Shown: in pieces, positions 12,251 through 24,721 of the stretch | Numbering within the stretch: the stretch's first letter is position 1 | How the letters are laid out: each line of letters starts with the position of its first letter | DNA from: Fragum whitleyi | Taxonomy: Eukaryota; Mollusca; Bivalvia; Cardiida; Cardiidae | Length of the DNA: 64,000 bases | Assembly: GCA_948146395.1 (NCBI GenBank) | Contig: OX411547.1 | Span: 62,191,610-62,255,609 of the forward strand | Direction of reading: 5' to 3' | Made by a program: the position numbers and the translations under genes | The notes under the pieces: model-generated | Databases searched by the model: none | What the model was told of the DNA's origin: nothing | What the model saw: the letters and a program-made list of their open reading frames with translations, nothing else

Positions 12251-13029
12251 GATCAATAACTTATCTTTATCTTCTCTATAGGTAACAAGGAAATGCTGAA
12301 GAATCCTGTAGAATTTCTTTTTTATTTAGATAACATTTGTGATTAGTAACATATTTATTTCTCTATTTGAACAATAACATCATGTGCTCTTCAGATAATG
12401 TCACTGTTATGTTACATGTAATATGTTGTATTTGCTATAAGAATGGTATTCTTTATGCAATAAAGACAAGTAGTAGTAATAAAAAAAAGAATAACTATTC
12501 CTGTTGTTCATTACTTTTTAAGGTGTCATACTTAGTAAATCATACCACCTTAAGTGAGACAATATGCCTACCTAAATACCTAAGGAGGAATGAAAGAGCT
12601 CATTGTGTTTGAATAAACAATCATAATCGCCCTACAGGAAAAGAAATAAGATAGCTGTCAGTAATGGAAATAACATCTTCTTTTCAGACACTTTTTCAAT
12701 TAGTTGTTATAAAATTCTTTTCATTTATGAATCTTTTTTTTAACAAAAGATATACTAAAAAGTGTTCAAAGCTAATAAAACCATTTAAACTTAGATAAAA
12801 ATGCCTAGTTATAAATGAAGCAAAAACACAATAATACAATCACTCTTTCTTTATAAACACTACTATCCAGTGGAATCACCTGACAAATGTAACAGCGCAC
12901 GCAGCAGGCTCGTTAGCGGCCTTTAAGATGGCGATAAAAAACGAGAGCCAATAACATGGCAACACACATTTCCGTTGTATAAAAGCCTTTAAAGGATTCT
13001 ACAACGTATACGTACAGATACAGAATACT
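12251..13029. other. Spacer, nothing recognised
   Basis: AT-rich; short frames only, no domain, no clear repeat ends. Confidence 0.45.
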
Positions 13030-13325
13030 TTAAGGTTCATGTAAAGTGTTTGAGGCCAAATTTGAAAACACTTCATTTGCCAAGAAAAGCAGTATGTCCA
13101 TGTATATTATATATCAAAATGAAGCTATTCATGAGCATAAGCAGTTAAGCAACACAAGACTGCCATAGTTATAGCGGTATAGCCAAACAATATGGAAAAG
13201 GGTCATTATGTACAGAAAAAGCAACTGCAAGACTGTAGGATAAAATTGGCCCATAAATTGGGTAGTACTTTAGACTGTACGTTGTTAAAATATGAGCCGA
13301 TTTTATAAAACCGTCATGCAGCTGC
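13030..13325 (+). repeat. Solo/short copy of TTAA-type MITE
   Basis: Starts TTAA-GGTTCATGTAAAGTG and matches the left arm of the element at 16455 over about 250 bp, including the central ATAGCGGTATAGCCAAA block. Near 13280-13325 it switches to sequence matching the opposite arm, so it is an internally deleted copy. Confidence 0.75.
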
Positions 13326-14100
13326 TTTTGCAGACAGTATATACTTATCTATTCTTATTGCCTGCCTTCTACATGATTTTAGTTAAAAAATCGTGAGACA
13401 GTCTTGTTGGTATGTCAAAATGAGGAAATTTGTTAAGCATTGAGATTACCTTATTCGAGCAGGCTCCTGATTCTTATTCGATCATTATTATTTTTGGGGA
13501 TATTCCGGTGTCTCAAGATTTTTTACAAAAAGAAAATTGTCAGAAATATTTTTTTAAAGTCTATATGCATAAAGAATGATTTTTCTTAAAATATTGATTT
13601 TTCTGCCTTACTATATTTTTAATCAGCCATTTGTAAAATTTTCAGGCCCTTAAATTGAAATTTTTATTGCTCGACTTTTAAAATGATTCTAGGTTAAAAA
13701 CAAGACGTCTCTTTGATTTTTTAAGTCTGTTTCAATAGTATGTGATATGTGAATTTGATCTCGGGATAAAAATTGTCTAGGTGCTTGAATTTGGGAGACT
13801 TTTTTGGGCTCTTTCTAGTCAGTGTATGTTTTGGAAAAAATACAACGCTGTTACTTAATTATGTAACCATTCTTTTTTTTCCCATGTAAATAACACAAGT
13901 TTATGCTATGCAATGTTGAAGTGTGCATGAGCAAATTTCACAGTTCTTGATATCGCTCTAGAGCTTAATTTTATTTCGGATTTATTTTTTCAAAACTTGC
14001 TGATATTGTATGGATTGAAGATGGAAAATTCTAGATATGTTACAAAATGTTAAAATATGTTGATACTCGAGGACCAATAAAAACGGATAAAAAATTGGGT
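13326..14100. other. Spacer, nothing recognised
   Basis: AT-rich, no coding frame of interest and no boundary motif identified. Confidence 0.4.
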
Positions 14101-14200
14101 CTCTTCATTACAAAATTGCCTTCAAGAAACTGGTTTGGGTTATGTTTGGCAAAACCAGAAGATTGAAAACGAAAACTCTTTCTTATTTTTTTCTTAATTT

Positions 14201-14647
14201 GTGTTACGAATTAAAGATATATTTCTACAAAAATGGTCAAGCTCTATTCAAAACAATTCCAAACTATGTTCTAACACGCAATACAAATTAAATTTTCACT
14301 GTGAAACCTACCTAGATATTATAAATTTGCCTAAATTTACATCCTATTTCGCGAATTTCAGAGCGTCACGTCACAATCTAGAAATTGAAACAGACATGCA
14401 TAAGAAATTACCGAAAGAAAATAGATTCTGTAAATTAAGTGCAAAATATGAGATTGAGGGGGAATTCTATTTTCTCTTGATATGCGAATCTTATGATGAG
14501 TTGAGGGAACCTTATATCCCCCAAAAATATTACACAAATTCTACTTTATTCAAATTATATGAATTCTTGTATAACAAAAAGAAACTATTATCGAATCATT
14601 CGCGACATATTTGGTACACGCATTTAAAAAACACAATGTTTACTTGA
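14201..14647 (+). pseudogene. LINE 3' C-terminal ORF fragment
   Basis: A 148-codon frame resembling the end of the LINE at 11547-12071: KDIFLQKWSSSIQ, a FRASRHNLEIE block and a YFLLICESYDELREPYIP tail. The zinc-finger cysteines are only partly kept (FCKLSAKY). Severely 5' truncated. Confidence 0.6.
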
Positions 14648-14649
14648 AA

Positions 14650-15420
14650 GAATAAAAGAATACAGGTTCTTGTTGCGTAATTCTCTATATCATCATAGTA
14701 CAATATCAATATTCTGCTTTTTCTTCTCTCCTTTCAAATATGATATTGGCAGTGTAACAAACAATATAAACCTTCCATCCAAATAAAAAAAAACACCGAG
14801 ATGATCGTTGAATAGTAAATGTCAGATAGAAACAATTGAAAATCAGAATGGAGATTGTGTGTTTTTATTTAATTTCGATTAAACACTCAAGACTTCCATT
14901 CTGGATGCAATTTTATATTGGGCTATGATTTGATATACTTATTAAGAAACCTTTTTGTACAAATTATTAGAAAACATTGTAGGAAAGGAAGAAAAATATC
15001 GAATATTCCTTGTTAAATTTTCGATACAAATTTGCTGTTAAATTCCTTCGTTATTACTCGATGCTACTGTTATTTATTAATTGCATGTCAAAAGTTCTCT
15101 TTGTATGGGCCGGGGGCCTTATGACAAATAAGATAATTGTATCATATGGATGGTTAAATCAGAGAAAGGGGCCCTTAATAAAGGTTTCGTGAAAGAACTA
15201 ACTAACAGCTATATGTCACTATTTTGGTCTATTTTTCTCAAACTTCATAAACATGTTCTTCTACACACACGGCAGATCGCTATTACTTTTGATGGATTTC
15301 CTACTTATGACGATTTATTGTTGGCGCTTTAGGGGTACAAGTTTTCGCCTAATGATTTTTAGACTTGTCACAAATATTCATCTGATTAGGAAAACATCTT
15401 TCTAAAGTTAGAACATCGTT
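14650..15420. other. Spacer, nothing recognised
   Basis: AT-rich; two 60-codon frames (15010, 15150) show no domain and are treated as chance. Confidence 0.4.
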
Positions 15421-15424
15421 AAAT

Positions 15425-15640
15425 TTACAGTCATCTCGATCATAACCATTCTAAATCACTCGCTCGGAGCTCCATTCAGTCATTCCATACACTCAAACAC
15501 ACACCAATCAAAAACGCTCCTTAATCGTTCTTAAACGCTTTGGGTTAGTTTCAAAACGATCCGCCTTTCATTAAAAACGATCAAATAATTTTAACAGTCG
15601 CTGCGGATTTTTTGGTGTCTGATTGAAGACACAAAAACAA
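15425..15640. repeat. Partial copy of dispersed repeat C
   Basis: Contains the family hallmarks: CATTCTAAATCACTCGCTC, CGGAGCTCCATTCAGTCATTC, ACACTCAAAC and AAAACGCTCC, followed by the GATCAAATAATTTTA and TTGAAGACACAAAAAC stretch of one subfamily. The other end is missing. Confidence 0.6.
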
Positions 15641-16454
15641 CAACTGAAAAGTAGGTAGATTTAATTAAGGGGGATTGGGATAAAACGACGCTTGTTTCGT
15701 CCGAATTGACGAAATAAGGGATATTATATCACATACCTTTTATTTCCTCAACAATTGTAATATGTTGTCATTCTGACCAATCTACCAGGAAAAGGCAGTT
15801 TGCAGGGTAATGAGAATCCCGTTTATCGCTCTGAGGCCATCTTGGTCGTCTTGTTTGTTATCATCGTTTTCACTTAATTCATTTCAATCCGAGAAAAGGG
15901 TGTTGGATTTTTCATTATACTTTTTAGCCAGGCATCAAAACTGATCTTGCAGTTGTACTGTGTGAGAATTTTTTGTAACCGGAAGATCAGATTCATGATT
16001 CAATACCATCACCTCATCCAAAAACTGACTATATTGAAGCTCTAGGAAATATGATCAAATCCAACGGAGGTCAGTCTGGGTAGTGCTTTATAAAAATTAA
16101 GATATAGTCGATGCGCAAGTAAAATGTCAAATAGGTTGAATAAATTTGTATACGCGACAGTTTTGCTCGCTAAGAAACGGTATGCTAAAAGTAGAGTAGT
16201 ACGGTATACCAGATTCAGGAAATGTTCCAACCACTAACAACTTGGACCACATCAAAACTGTCTAGGCCTAATAGAATCGCGCGTGTCATGATGTACCTTT
16301 TAGATTGACTAGTCATTTGTCATTACAGTTATGAACAACGTGTAATTGACTAGTTGATGATTTTGGAATGAATTTAGTGAAAGAGAGAAGCAAGTTTTGA
16401 ATGTAATAAATGGAAGGTAAAATAATATCGATTAGTATATTTTATTATCCTCCT

Positions 16455-17430
16455 TTAAGGTTCATGTAAAGTGTTTGAGACCCAATATTTATGGCACTTC
16501 ATTAGCCAAGAAAAAGCAGTATGTCCAGGTTTATTATATATCAAAATGAAGCTATTCATGAGCACAAGCAGTTAGGCAACATTAGACTGTTATAACTATA
16601 GCGGTATAGCCAAAACATTGTGGAAAAGGGTCATTTTGTACAGAACAAGCAACTGCATGACGGTTGCATAAAACCGCCCCATATTTTAACAAAGTACAGT
16701 CTGAAGTACCATCCAGGTAGTACTACAACCTTAGATATAAAACTCAGTCTCAAAAGGCTCTTTTGAAACAATCAATTTCCATTTATTTTGTCAACATACA
16801 TGTCGAACCGGTTTGGTCTGTTTTCAAAATACACGTTAGGTATGGTGCAACATCACACCATAAAATTGTGAAATATTTTCTGCGATTTATTTCAAATTAT
16901 AGTTTTTTTTAATTCAATGAACTACAATATTACTATATATTTATGATTCTGTGAAATAGAAATTGTTAAAATGCTAATCAACCTTACAGGTATATAAACA
17001 ATTAATGTCTATTTATGTTGTGATAACACACCATACCCTAAAAAGATCTACACGTTTACAAAATTAGAATGACATATATGACATATGAGTTTATAAAATA
17101 AGTCAAAATAAATTGCTTGCATAACTAAGTTTTGGGGCTGAGTTTTATACCAATGGTTGTAGCACTACCTGGATGGTACTTTAGGCTAGACTTTGTTAGA
17201 ATATGAGCCAATTATATCCAACAGTCATGCAGTTGATTGTTCTGTACAAAATGACCCTTTTCCACAAATTTTTTGGCTATACCGCTATAGTTATAACAGT
17301 CTTATGTTTTTCAACTGCTTGTGCTCATAAATAGCTTCATTTTGATATACAATATACCTGGACATACTGATTTTTCTTGGCAAATGAATGCCCCTAAAAT
17401 TGGGTCCCAAACACTTTACATGAACCTTAA
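16455..17430. mobile_element. MITE with ~310-bp inverted arms, TTAA flanks
   Basis: The left arm starts TTAA-GGTTCATGTAAAGTG at 16455; the right arm is its reverse complement, ending CATGAACC-TTAA at 17430. Both arms carry the same internal landmarks (ATAGCGGTATAGCCAAA, AAGGGTCATTTTGTACAGAA, ACCATCCAGGTAGTACTAC). TTAA at both ends fits the target choice of piggyBac or Kolobok elements. There is no ORF, so it would be non-autonomous. A shorter relative lies at 13030. Confidence 0.85.
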
Positions 17431-17439
17431 TAAAAAATA

Positions 17440-17822
17440 TACGTGCCTCTTAATGCGTCTCGACAGACCAATCAGACGCTTTTAATCCACACCAGTTAAT
17501 AAAATAGTAATAGTAATAATTGAATCGAAATGAATGAAATGGTGATGGTTTAAAAGTTTTAAATTGATTTTGGAGCGTTTTTGAGTGATGAACGATTTTG
17601 AATGCCACGAATGGAACGACAAGTGATGTAGAATGGATGATTTTGATCGGTATACTTGCCAATTTCAAGTTGTTGATTACTATAACAAACCAATTTCTGA
17701 TATTAAAAGTAATATTTAAGAATTTCAAATATCTTCTCGTGATTAATGATTTATGCATGAAAGTAACCGTTTGTTCGTTTTCATTCAAGTGTAACTGTAA
17801 AGATAGGAAAACCTCAATGTAA
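17440..17822. repeat. Copy of dispersed repeat C
   Basis: Inverted C-family landmarks (TCTCGACAGACCAATCAGACGC, GGAGCGTTTTTGAGTGATG) follow the MITE directly. The outer terminus is degraded. Confidence 0.5.
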
Positions 17823-18556
17823 GTAAGCGTACTTGTAACTTTATCTTCAAATTATCTTTAAGATATATAAGATGTATAAAGTGATTTTTTTTTAAACAAT
17901 CTGAACTAAACTGAGTCTAGAATGAAAATTCCATTTACCGAGCTTAGTTGAGACGCTAGCTTGACTACGCGGACTGGGCAGACTGACTAGGTTCGAAACT
18001 TTTCGACTTTGGTTATTTGCTGTATCTGGAATTGTCATTCTACCTTACTGTGTTATGATTTTTGAAACTCGACCTCCGGTTGACCCGTACTGGAACCGAT
18101 TTTTTTTTCAAATGATTATTTAACGGAGTTTCAAGATGGTCATTCTTTAGGTGATGAATCACAAATACAGAATAATTTTGGCTACATGTAGTATTTGACG
18201 TTTTTGTTGCAGAATTAAATTCTAATCAATACTTATATAACTTTGTTATATTAGGACAAATTGAGTGATATTGTTATCCCTCCTTTGAATTATCTTTTTA
18301 ATGGTACTTTACGGCCTGTCGACAGCCAAGGGCGCGAGCACAAAGACACGAGAAAAATATTCCTTAAATTTCATTCAAAACAAACTCATCGTACTTGTTT
18401 AATTTCATTCCAAAATTAGTTTCCTGTCAATTACACGATGCTTGAACTTTAAGTCAGGTCTATATACTTTTGTAGACAGGCCTTCCTCTCTTACTTTGCT
18501 GTCTTCTACGTGTATTCATTGATAACCCATTTCGATTTGGGACGAACAATTTGAAC

Positions 18557-18640
18557 AATTCGATGGCTCAGCGCGAAACAGCTGTTACTCACTATAAACA
18601 TATAGGGAGTTTCAACTGTTTCGCGCTGAGCCATCGAATT
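18557..18640. repeat. Perfect 25-bp inverted repeat (hairpin)
   Basis: Left arm 18557-18581 and right arm 18616-18640 are exact reverse complements, core GATGGCTCAGCGCGAAACAG, separated by a 34-nt loop. The flanks are not obviously repeated. Confidence 0.85.
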
Positions 18641-18834
18641 TCAAACTATCGATGGAAAAAAAACTAGACAATAACCTTAAAGAAGGGCACACATATCAAA
18701 TATCCATTTTGTTAGCAAAAAGTCGTCTTAGTACCATTTTGAATGATATGTAGGATCGCTTTCATTGCACTAATAACCGTCAACACCACGACTAATCTGC
18801 AACCAAAGGGATGTGGTTAACAATAGAAACGGGT

Positions 18835-19105
18835 TTGTTTGTTTGTTTGAATGAGATTAACGCCACTTTCAACATTTTCGCAGTTATATCGCGGCCGGAG
18901 CACCTAACAATGGATTCCTGGTATTTCTTACACCTGTACTACTATTACGCCCTTTTCTAGCCTCCGACTGCTACCTCACATAGGTTTACGATTATCTACC
19001 TATTTGTGAGAGTCAAACGTCGGAAAGGATATTTGCCGCCACCGGGGATCGAACCCACGACTTCCAGAAGTCTAATGCCTAACCAACTGCGCTATGGTGG
19101 CGGCT
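18835..19105 (-). mobile_element. tRNA-derived SINE
   Basis: On the minus strand a tRNA-like head shows box A (TAGCGCAGTTGGTTAGGC) and box B (GGGTTCGATCCCC), followed by a body ending in a GATATAACTG...TTGAAAGTGGCG tail. A 13-bp target duplication, AATAGAAACGGGT, flanks it exactly (18822-18834 and 19106-19118). The tail is shared with the SINE at 23608. This is not a functional tRNA gene. Confidence 0.9.
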
Positions 19106-19180
19106 AATAGAAACGGGTACGAAAACGTTAATGAGAGAAGGCCACGCCCATTAAAATCTAAGGGTGACTTTATTGCTTAT

Positions 19181-19571
19181 AACTGAAAATTTCAGGGATT
19201 TGGTAAAATCACTGATTCCGTCAGTTATTTTATAAAATGACTAAAATTTTCAGTGAATATGTAAAATAATGGAATATATGTGGTAAAAATAAGGAAATAG
19301 GGTATACTATGTTTCTAATTCATCAGTTAATGTGTAAAACCAATTCAATTAATTTGTAAAAAAAAAAGGGAAAACAGTGCAGTTTATGAGAAAAATTGGT
19401 ATTTCATTAAAAAAGGTTAGTTAGGTTTCCTTTTTTTTGTTTGATATTCATATTTCCTTCTTGTTACCTCAAATATTCCATGATTTAACATATTCACTGA
19501 AAATTTTAGTCATTTTATAAAACAACTGACGGAATCAGTGATTTTACCAAATCCCTGAAATTTTCAGTTAT
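19181..19571. repeat. Foldback element, ~85-bp arms
   Basis: Left arm from ACTGAAAATTTCAGGGATTT (19182) to about 19268 pairs with right arm 19487-19570. Both contain ACTGATTCCGTCAGTT in complementary orientation. The interior is AT-rich with no frame. Confidence 0.75.
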
Positions 19572-19619
19572 TTTACAAAATCCCTGATTTTACATATTCA
19601 CTGTAACATATATACTCAT

Positions 19620-21225
19620 CAGAAATCGAGTCTTGTCATTTAACATTAATTTCAGGTGAATTCCTACCAGTTTGAGACTTCCGAAACAGTTATTTTCTTT
19701 GACAAAAATTAGAATGCTCGCAATCTTGTGGTCATGATGCTTCATACTAAAAAACATTGTAATCTGATAATAAATTAACACTAGCTTAGGTAAAAAAATA
19801 ACACTATCTTAACAAAATGCTTTTGGGAAACAATAATGCCAACGCCACTGCCATACAATTGTTTGGTACAATACGGTATTCTACAACAAACATTAATTCA
19901 ATTCTTTAATCCATGACAATACTTAATTCAATGTACAGCCTTAAATTTCATTCGATTCGTTTTTTAACACCTAATAACGCACTCTCGTGTGGAAAAAAAC
20001 ATACCAGACACAACCAGTTGATTATTTTATTTATTATACTGAGCGCAAAAAGTTTAGTCGTTTTCTCTTCGATGGGATATATGTCAGGATGGGATTCATC
20101 TTTCACAAAATGAATGACATAAATTATAATTCTGTCCATTTTCCTCCCATAATCCAATAATTTTGTTATGTTAGACGAAAATGGCCAACCGCAATGACAT
20201 GATTTTGAACAGACCGGTAGAATGGAAAAGTCACATAGTTTAATTAAGGGACGTTACTCCCAATTTTTATCACAAAAAAATGTTTCTTGCGATCATCATC
20301 ATCTTCGGGTATCTTGTTTCAATAAAAGGAAGGGTTGGTTAGAGTATTGGATCTTTCTGATGACTCTTCATCATCATCTTTACACCTAAGTCACAAAAAT
20401 GCAACAATTGTTTTATCAGAGATAATTTTGCAGAATATTGTTAATCAGGAAGGAAGTAAGTTTCTTCTGTTGCTTTCTAACCTAAGTAATTGAGTAATTA
20501 CGTTTTTCTGGTTAAGCGATCACTAACGTTCGATTGACGGCACGGTGGCGTTAATTTAACTTGTTTACAGGTAGGTTCTTTTCAATGGGTTTCCATTGAT
20601 ACAAAATAAGACTTGAATGATCCTGAGTGATGTTTTTACCAATTGCAATCAGTTGGGATAATGAAAGGATTCCATTTTTAACGTAACGGCATGACGTTAG
20701 GCTGCCCTCCTATTGTCGTTTAACAAGATCTGTAAAACGAAATTGGGTCATTTAATGCCAACATTTATTCGCAATGAACCGTATGATAACAAAAACGATA
20801 GTCGCAGAAGCTAAATGCAATTTCATCACCTCCCAGATATGCACACCGTATTCGATATGTCCATGCGCTATCCATTTGATTTACGTCTTGTCACAACTTC
20901 GCTCTTTTTCGAAGAATACAATGCATTTTAATGTTTAATGTTTACACGGAATTAGAGTAATCCAATAAAATAAAAAAGAACATTAATTCATTTTGTTACA
21001 CGCATCTATCAACTTAGTAGTAAAATCCACATTTACGTCATGTCAGACGTATGTCTGAGAGTGAAATTAAAAAAGTTATGACAAACAGTTAGCCAATTGG
21101 ATGGCAAATATATTTCAAACAGAAACTTTTGCTTCGTTACATTGGTTGACTTCTTTATAACGTCATAAAAAGTGCGACTAAACCTTTTGCTTTCAGCATA
21201 TATTCTCTACAACTCTATTTTTATT
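19620..21225. other. Spacer, nothing recognised
   Basis: No domain-bearing frame. An AT-rich stretch without clear repeat boundaries; short frames (19590 minus, 19913, 19948 minus) have no recognisable motif. Confidence 0.45.
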
Positions 21226-21229
21226 CCTA

Positions 21230-21710
21230 GAAAAAATCTATTTCTCTTTTTCTATCGTCCTCGGCCCTTGCGAATTTCGCATTCATACCAAAACCTTTTT
21301 GTTATCAATAATTTCTTGTCTGCAATGCTTCAAAATTCGAGGAAGAATAGAGATACTTTGAAGCAAAAAAAAAAATCATTGTTTGGACGTTACAAAATTT
21401 AAGACGGGGGACGAAAATAGTTTGGCATGTCTAACACTGTATCGATTTATGAACGACACCTTTGTCAACGATGAAAATTTTGGAACACCGTGGATTGTTT
21501 AGAAATCGGCTGGGTACCGGAATGAACATAATGGAAGAGATGTGCGGTCTGTGATCACTCAATCCCCTGAGATGATCATTTTTAATCAACCTAGACTCGG
21601 GCTGGATTGGGTGTTTGTCGCAATAACTGCAATGTCATCGGGTTTCCAGACTTTCGGAAAACGCCTCAAAGTCACAGAAAACAGAAATAGTCGGATTAGG
21701 GTAGTTATTG
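21230..21710 (-). repeat. Dispersed repeat G, minus copy
   Basis: The reverse complement matches 56100-56550: shared blocks include GAGGCGTTTTCCGAAA, AAACCCGATG(A/C)CATTGCAGTT and TTGAGTGATCACAGA. A third, shorter relative is at 61070-61500. The open frames inside (21542 minus-shadow, 56107) fall within the repeat and show no domain. Confidence 0.7.
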
Positions 21711-21714
21711 TTTT

Positions 21715-23590
21715 ACAGCCATTGTCTCGTTTTATATTACTGTTCGTGATTGTTTTCCTTAATTCTCTGATTCCCTAGTTTATGTTAATTAACAAATTCT
21801 ATCTATTATCTGATTCGGTGATTCAGAAGCTTCAGTGGCGGTCTGGCGGATCCAGGAAGGAGCGGGGGGATTCAATCAACACCCCTGTCTGTGGCCTAAT
21901 ATTATCTTTTTCGCCTGGATATTTAATCGAATTTGCATGATAATGAGGAAACAAAGCCCAATTTGTAAATTTAAACCCTCTATGCAGATATCCTCGATCC
22001 GTGATTGGGCTTCAATGTATTCTAGTCTGAGAAGAGCCAAATTGCTGAAAAAAAATTCCCCCCCCCCCAGTAAGACTGAAAAGTGTTATCGTCACTTGTG
22101 AAATTACGACATATTTGACCTTGAAAACATTGACCCTGACCGATGACATTGAACCTTATAACAACGGAAAGGTCTTGTCCCAAGCATCATCATGTAGACT
22201 CTAGTACTTGTCATTCAAAAGTTGTGGCCAATGTTACAGTTTTTTCGAACAATCGGATATACAGAGTAACGAACAAACAGACAAGGCAAAAAAAATTTGC
22301 CCCGATCTATCGATGCGGGGATGGGGCATTGGGAACATCACTCGGCCATTTCGGTAAACGGAACTCGGATGCATAAAAGTCGGATGGGTATGTAGCAAAA
22401 TTGTGCATTTTGTTATGCGGAAACAGGGTAAAAAAAAACTAGCGCGAAAACAACCAGCGCTATTTTTTAGATTTAAACTTTTTTGCAGCAAATAACGTCT
22501 GAAAAATCTTTTTATTTTTCGAATGACGAGTCATTCTCAAAAATTAAGATTTATCAGACATTATTTAAGAATCTAAAGATATTAATTTAAGGACGCGATG
22601 AGTTCACGTCAGTGACTTAAACGATTAGCGTTGGCGACGTCGATTGTTTTCACTCGAAGTTTCGACGGCTTACGACATTTTTACTGACGTCATCGATTTT
22701 TCCAAGGTGTTCCCGTAATTTTATAAGATATTCCGTCTATGTATATCCGAGGTTGATCGTGAGATCGGCAGAGTGGTGTCCCGAATGGGGGTGGGGATAA
22801 AAATGCCTTATCAAATTTAGAGTAGTGCATTGTATATTGAATATTGATTAACTTCAAGTTTACATGTTTCCAAAAAAAATACATACACCTAGACTATTAA
22901 TGCACTTACAAGAACTCTCAAAGGCGCCCTTCAAGAACTGAAAGGTTTATAAACATTTTTTTAAAAATGAAAAAAAAAGTGTTTGTAAAATCAATTTTAC
23001 ATTTCCTACTACGTTTAATACAGGAAGAGAGATTAACAACTTCTTTCAGACCCCGCAAGTCCTATCCTGCGTTCAGGATGACAGAACGATGGGACAAGTT
23101 TGCAAATTATTCACCGCTTTGAACCCAAGGGCACTTGCAAAGGGGTATAAGTGGCAAACTATTTGGAACGTTTTGTGATTCTGAAGCAAGGGCTGAATTA
23201 TTAGTTGTTGTTAAGGGTATAGTTCTGCAAGAAATGGTGAGGTCCGAGAAACCGTTATCTCCTATCATTTTCAATGTGGAATTGATCTTTGATCACTCAC
23301 TTGAGATTGCAGGTCTATAAATGCAATGATCTGTTACTCAGGTGATAGATTATGATAGACAATAAACGGTTGTTTGTTCATTTTCGTTCATGCATGTACG
23401 ATAGATATTTAGATTAAAATATCTACACACACTACGTGGGCTTACAATACAGATAATATTAAATCATCGTGATTATTGCGGATAATCGTATTTGATTTGA
23501 CACACGTAAGGTAATTGAAATGATAAATAACTTAAAAGATGGCTCAGACTAGATCAAGTAAACTATAAACTTTGGGCAGGTTTTACGATA
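21715..23590. other. Spacer with repeat-like stretch
   Basis: About 22100-22330 contains GACCTTGAAAACATTGACCC and related short GACC-type motifs of a dispersed-repeat character. The rest shows no gene. Confidence 0.4.
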
Positions 23591-23607
23591 CTCCCTGATG
23601 TTTTTTT

Positions 23608-23879
23608 AGCCGCCGTCATAGCGCAGTTTGAAGCGCGTCGGACTGTCAATCTAGAGGTCCCGGGTTCGATCCCCGACGGCGACACTCATTCTTTCCAACT
23701 ATTTGTCTCTCACCAATGGGTTGATAATCGTAGACCTATGTCAGGTAGCAGCTGGAGAAAAGAAGGTGATGGTTGTACCGGTGAGAGAAATACCAGGAAA
23801 CCATTGTTAGGTGCTTCAGCCGCCGCGATATAACTGAAATAATGTTGAAAGCGGCGTAAAACTCCATGCAATCAATAAA
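23608..23879 (+). mobile_element. tRNA-derived SINE
   Basis: The head has a box A region (TAGCGCAGTTTGAAGCGCG) and box B (GGGTTCGATCCCC). The body ends in GATATAACTGAAATAATG and a GCGGCG tail like the SINE at 18835. A 15-bp target duplication, CCCTGATGTTTTTTT, flanks it (23593-23607, 23880-23894). Confidence 0.9.
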
Positions 23880-24157
23880 CCCTGATGTTTTTTTTAAGAT
23901 ACAAAGTTTTGATTTTGATAAATTATAATGTCATAAGGGGCCGATTTCATCGAAACTTTAAGACGCATTTTGTCTTACCGATGACGTACCATAATCTAAG
24001 GACAAAAATCACGTATCACCAATCTATCAATACCTATGTGAAGTGATTGTTGTTGTTAAGTTTCGAAAGTCATCAGTCTGACACAAATACGTCTTAAATG
24101 TCGTGATGAAACTGACCCCAGTGAAGTGTCAAAACGTGCTATCGTTCTATTTGAACT

Positions 24158-24612
24158 ACAGTTAGTAACATCGTGAATCGTAACATCACTCCGATTAAAA
24201 ACATTCGAAACCGCTCACTCATCGCTCCATTCCAAACACTGATATCATTCAAAACGCACTAAATTACTGTAAAAGCTCAACAAATACACTCAAAATGCTG
24301 GAAAATCCATGATTTCACAACCTTGAATTCGGAAGCGTTAGATTGGTTCGTAAAGACATAGGAAGCTGTGTATAATCTTTATTAATATTTCATCAGAGAG
24401 AGGTGTTAAATATCGCTATTACATGTTCTATTATTATCATTATTACTATCATTATTGGACGAAGTTATTCTGTGAAATTTAAAGCTAAATCGCTCATCTT
24501 TCTCATTCAGCTTCATTCCGAATAATTCCTGCCTTTAATTTCACTCAAAACTCCCATTCAGTTTCATTCCAAAATCATTCACCTTGTTAATTTCACGACG
24601 GTGTTAACTGTA
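24158..24612. repeat. Dispersed repeat C, full-length copy
   Basis: Begins ACAGTTAGTAACATCGTGAA and ends with the inverse form, TTTCACGACGGTGTTAACTGTA. It lies 45 bp upstream of the first coding exon, inside the intron that precedes it. Confidence 0.75.
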
Positions 24613-24657
24613 CCACATTTTGATCACCCATTAACAATGACTTATTTCATATTACAG

Positions 24658-24721
24658 ATGTATCTTAAAACAAAACTACTGATGACGATGTTGGTCTATT
24701 TTGTAAAGGCTGAAAGAAACG
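24658..24721 (+). CDS. Exon 1: signal peptide
   Basis: An acceptor (TTCATATTACAG) ends exactly at 24657, so the exon opens with its ATG; a 5' non-coding exon must lie upstream and was not identified. The encoded 21 residues have a basic start (MYLKTK), a hydrophobic core ([10 protein letters not shown]) and a small residue before Glu (KAERN), a plausible secretory signal cleaved after Ala. The exon ends with the first base of a codon before GTAAGC (24722), phase 1, matching exon 2. Confidence 0.75.

Noticed and set aside
18835..23879. tRNA-like boxes A and B at two places
   Set aside because: Both have SINE tails and target duplications, so they are SINE heads and not tRNA genes.
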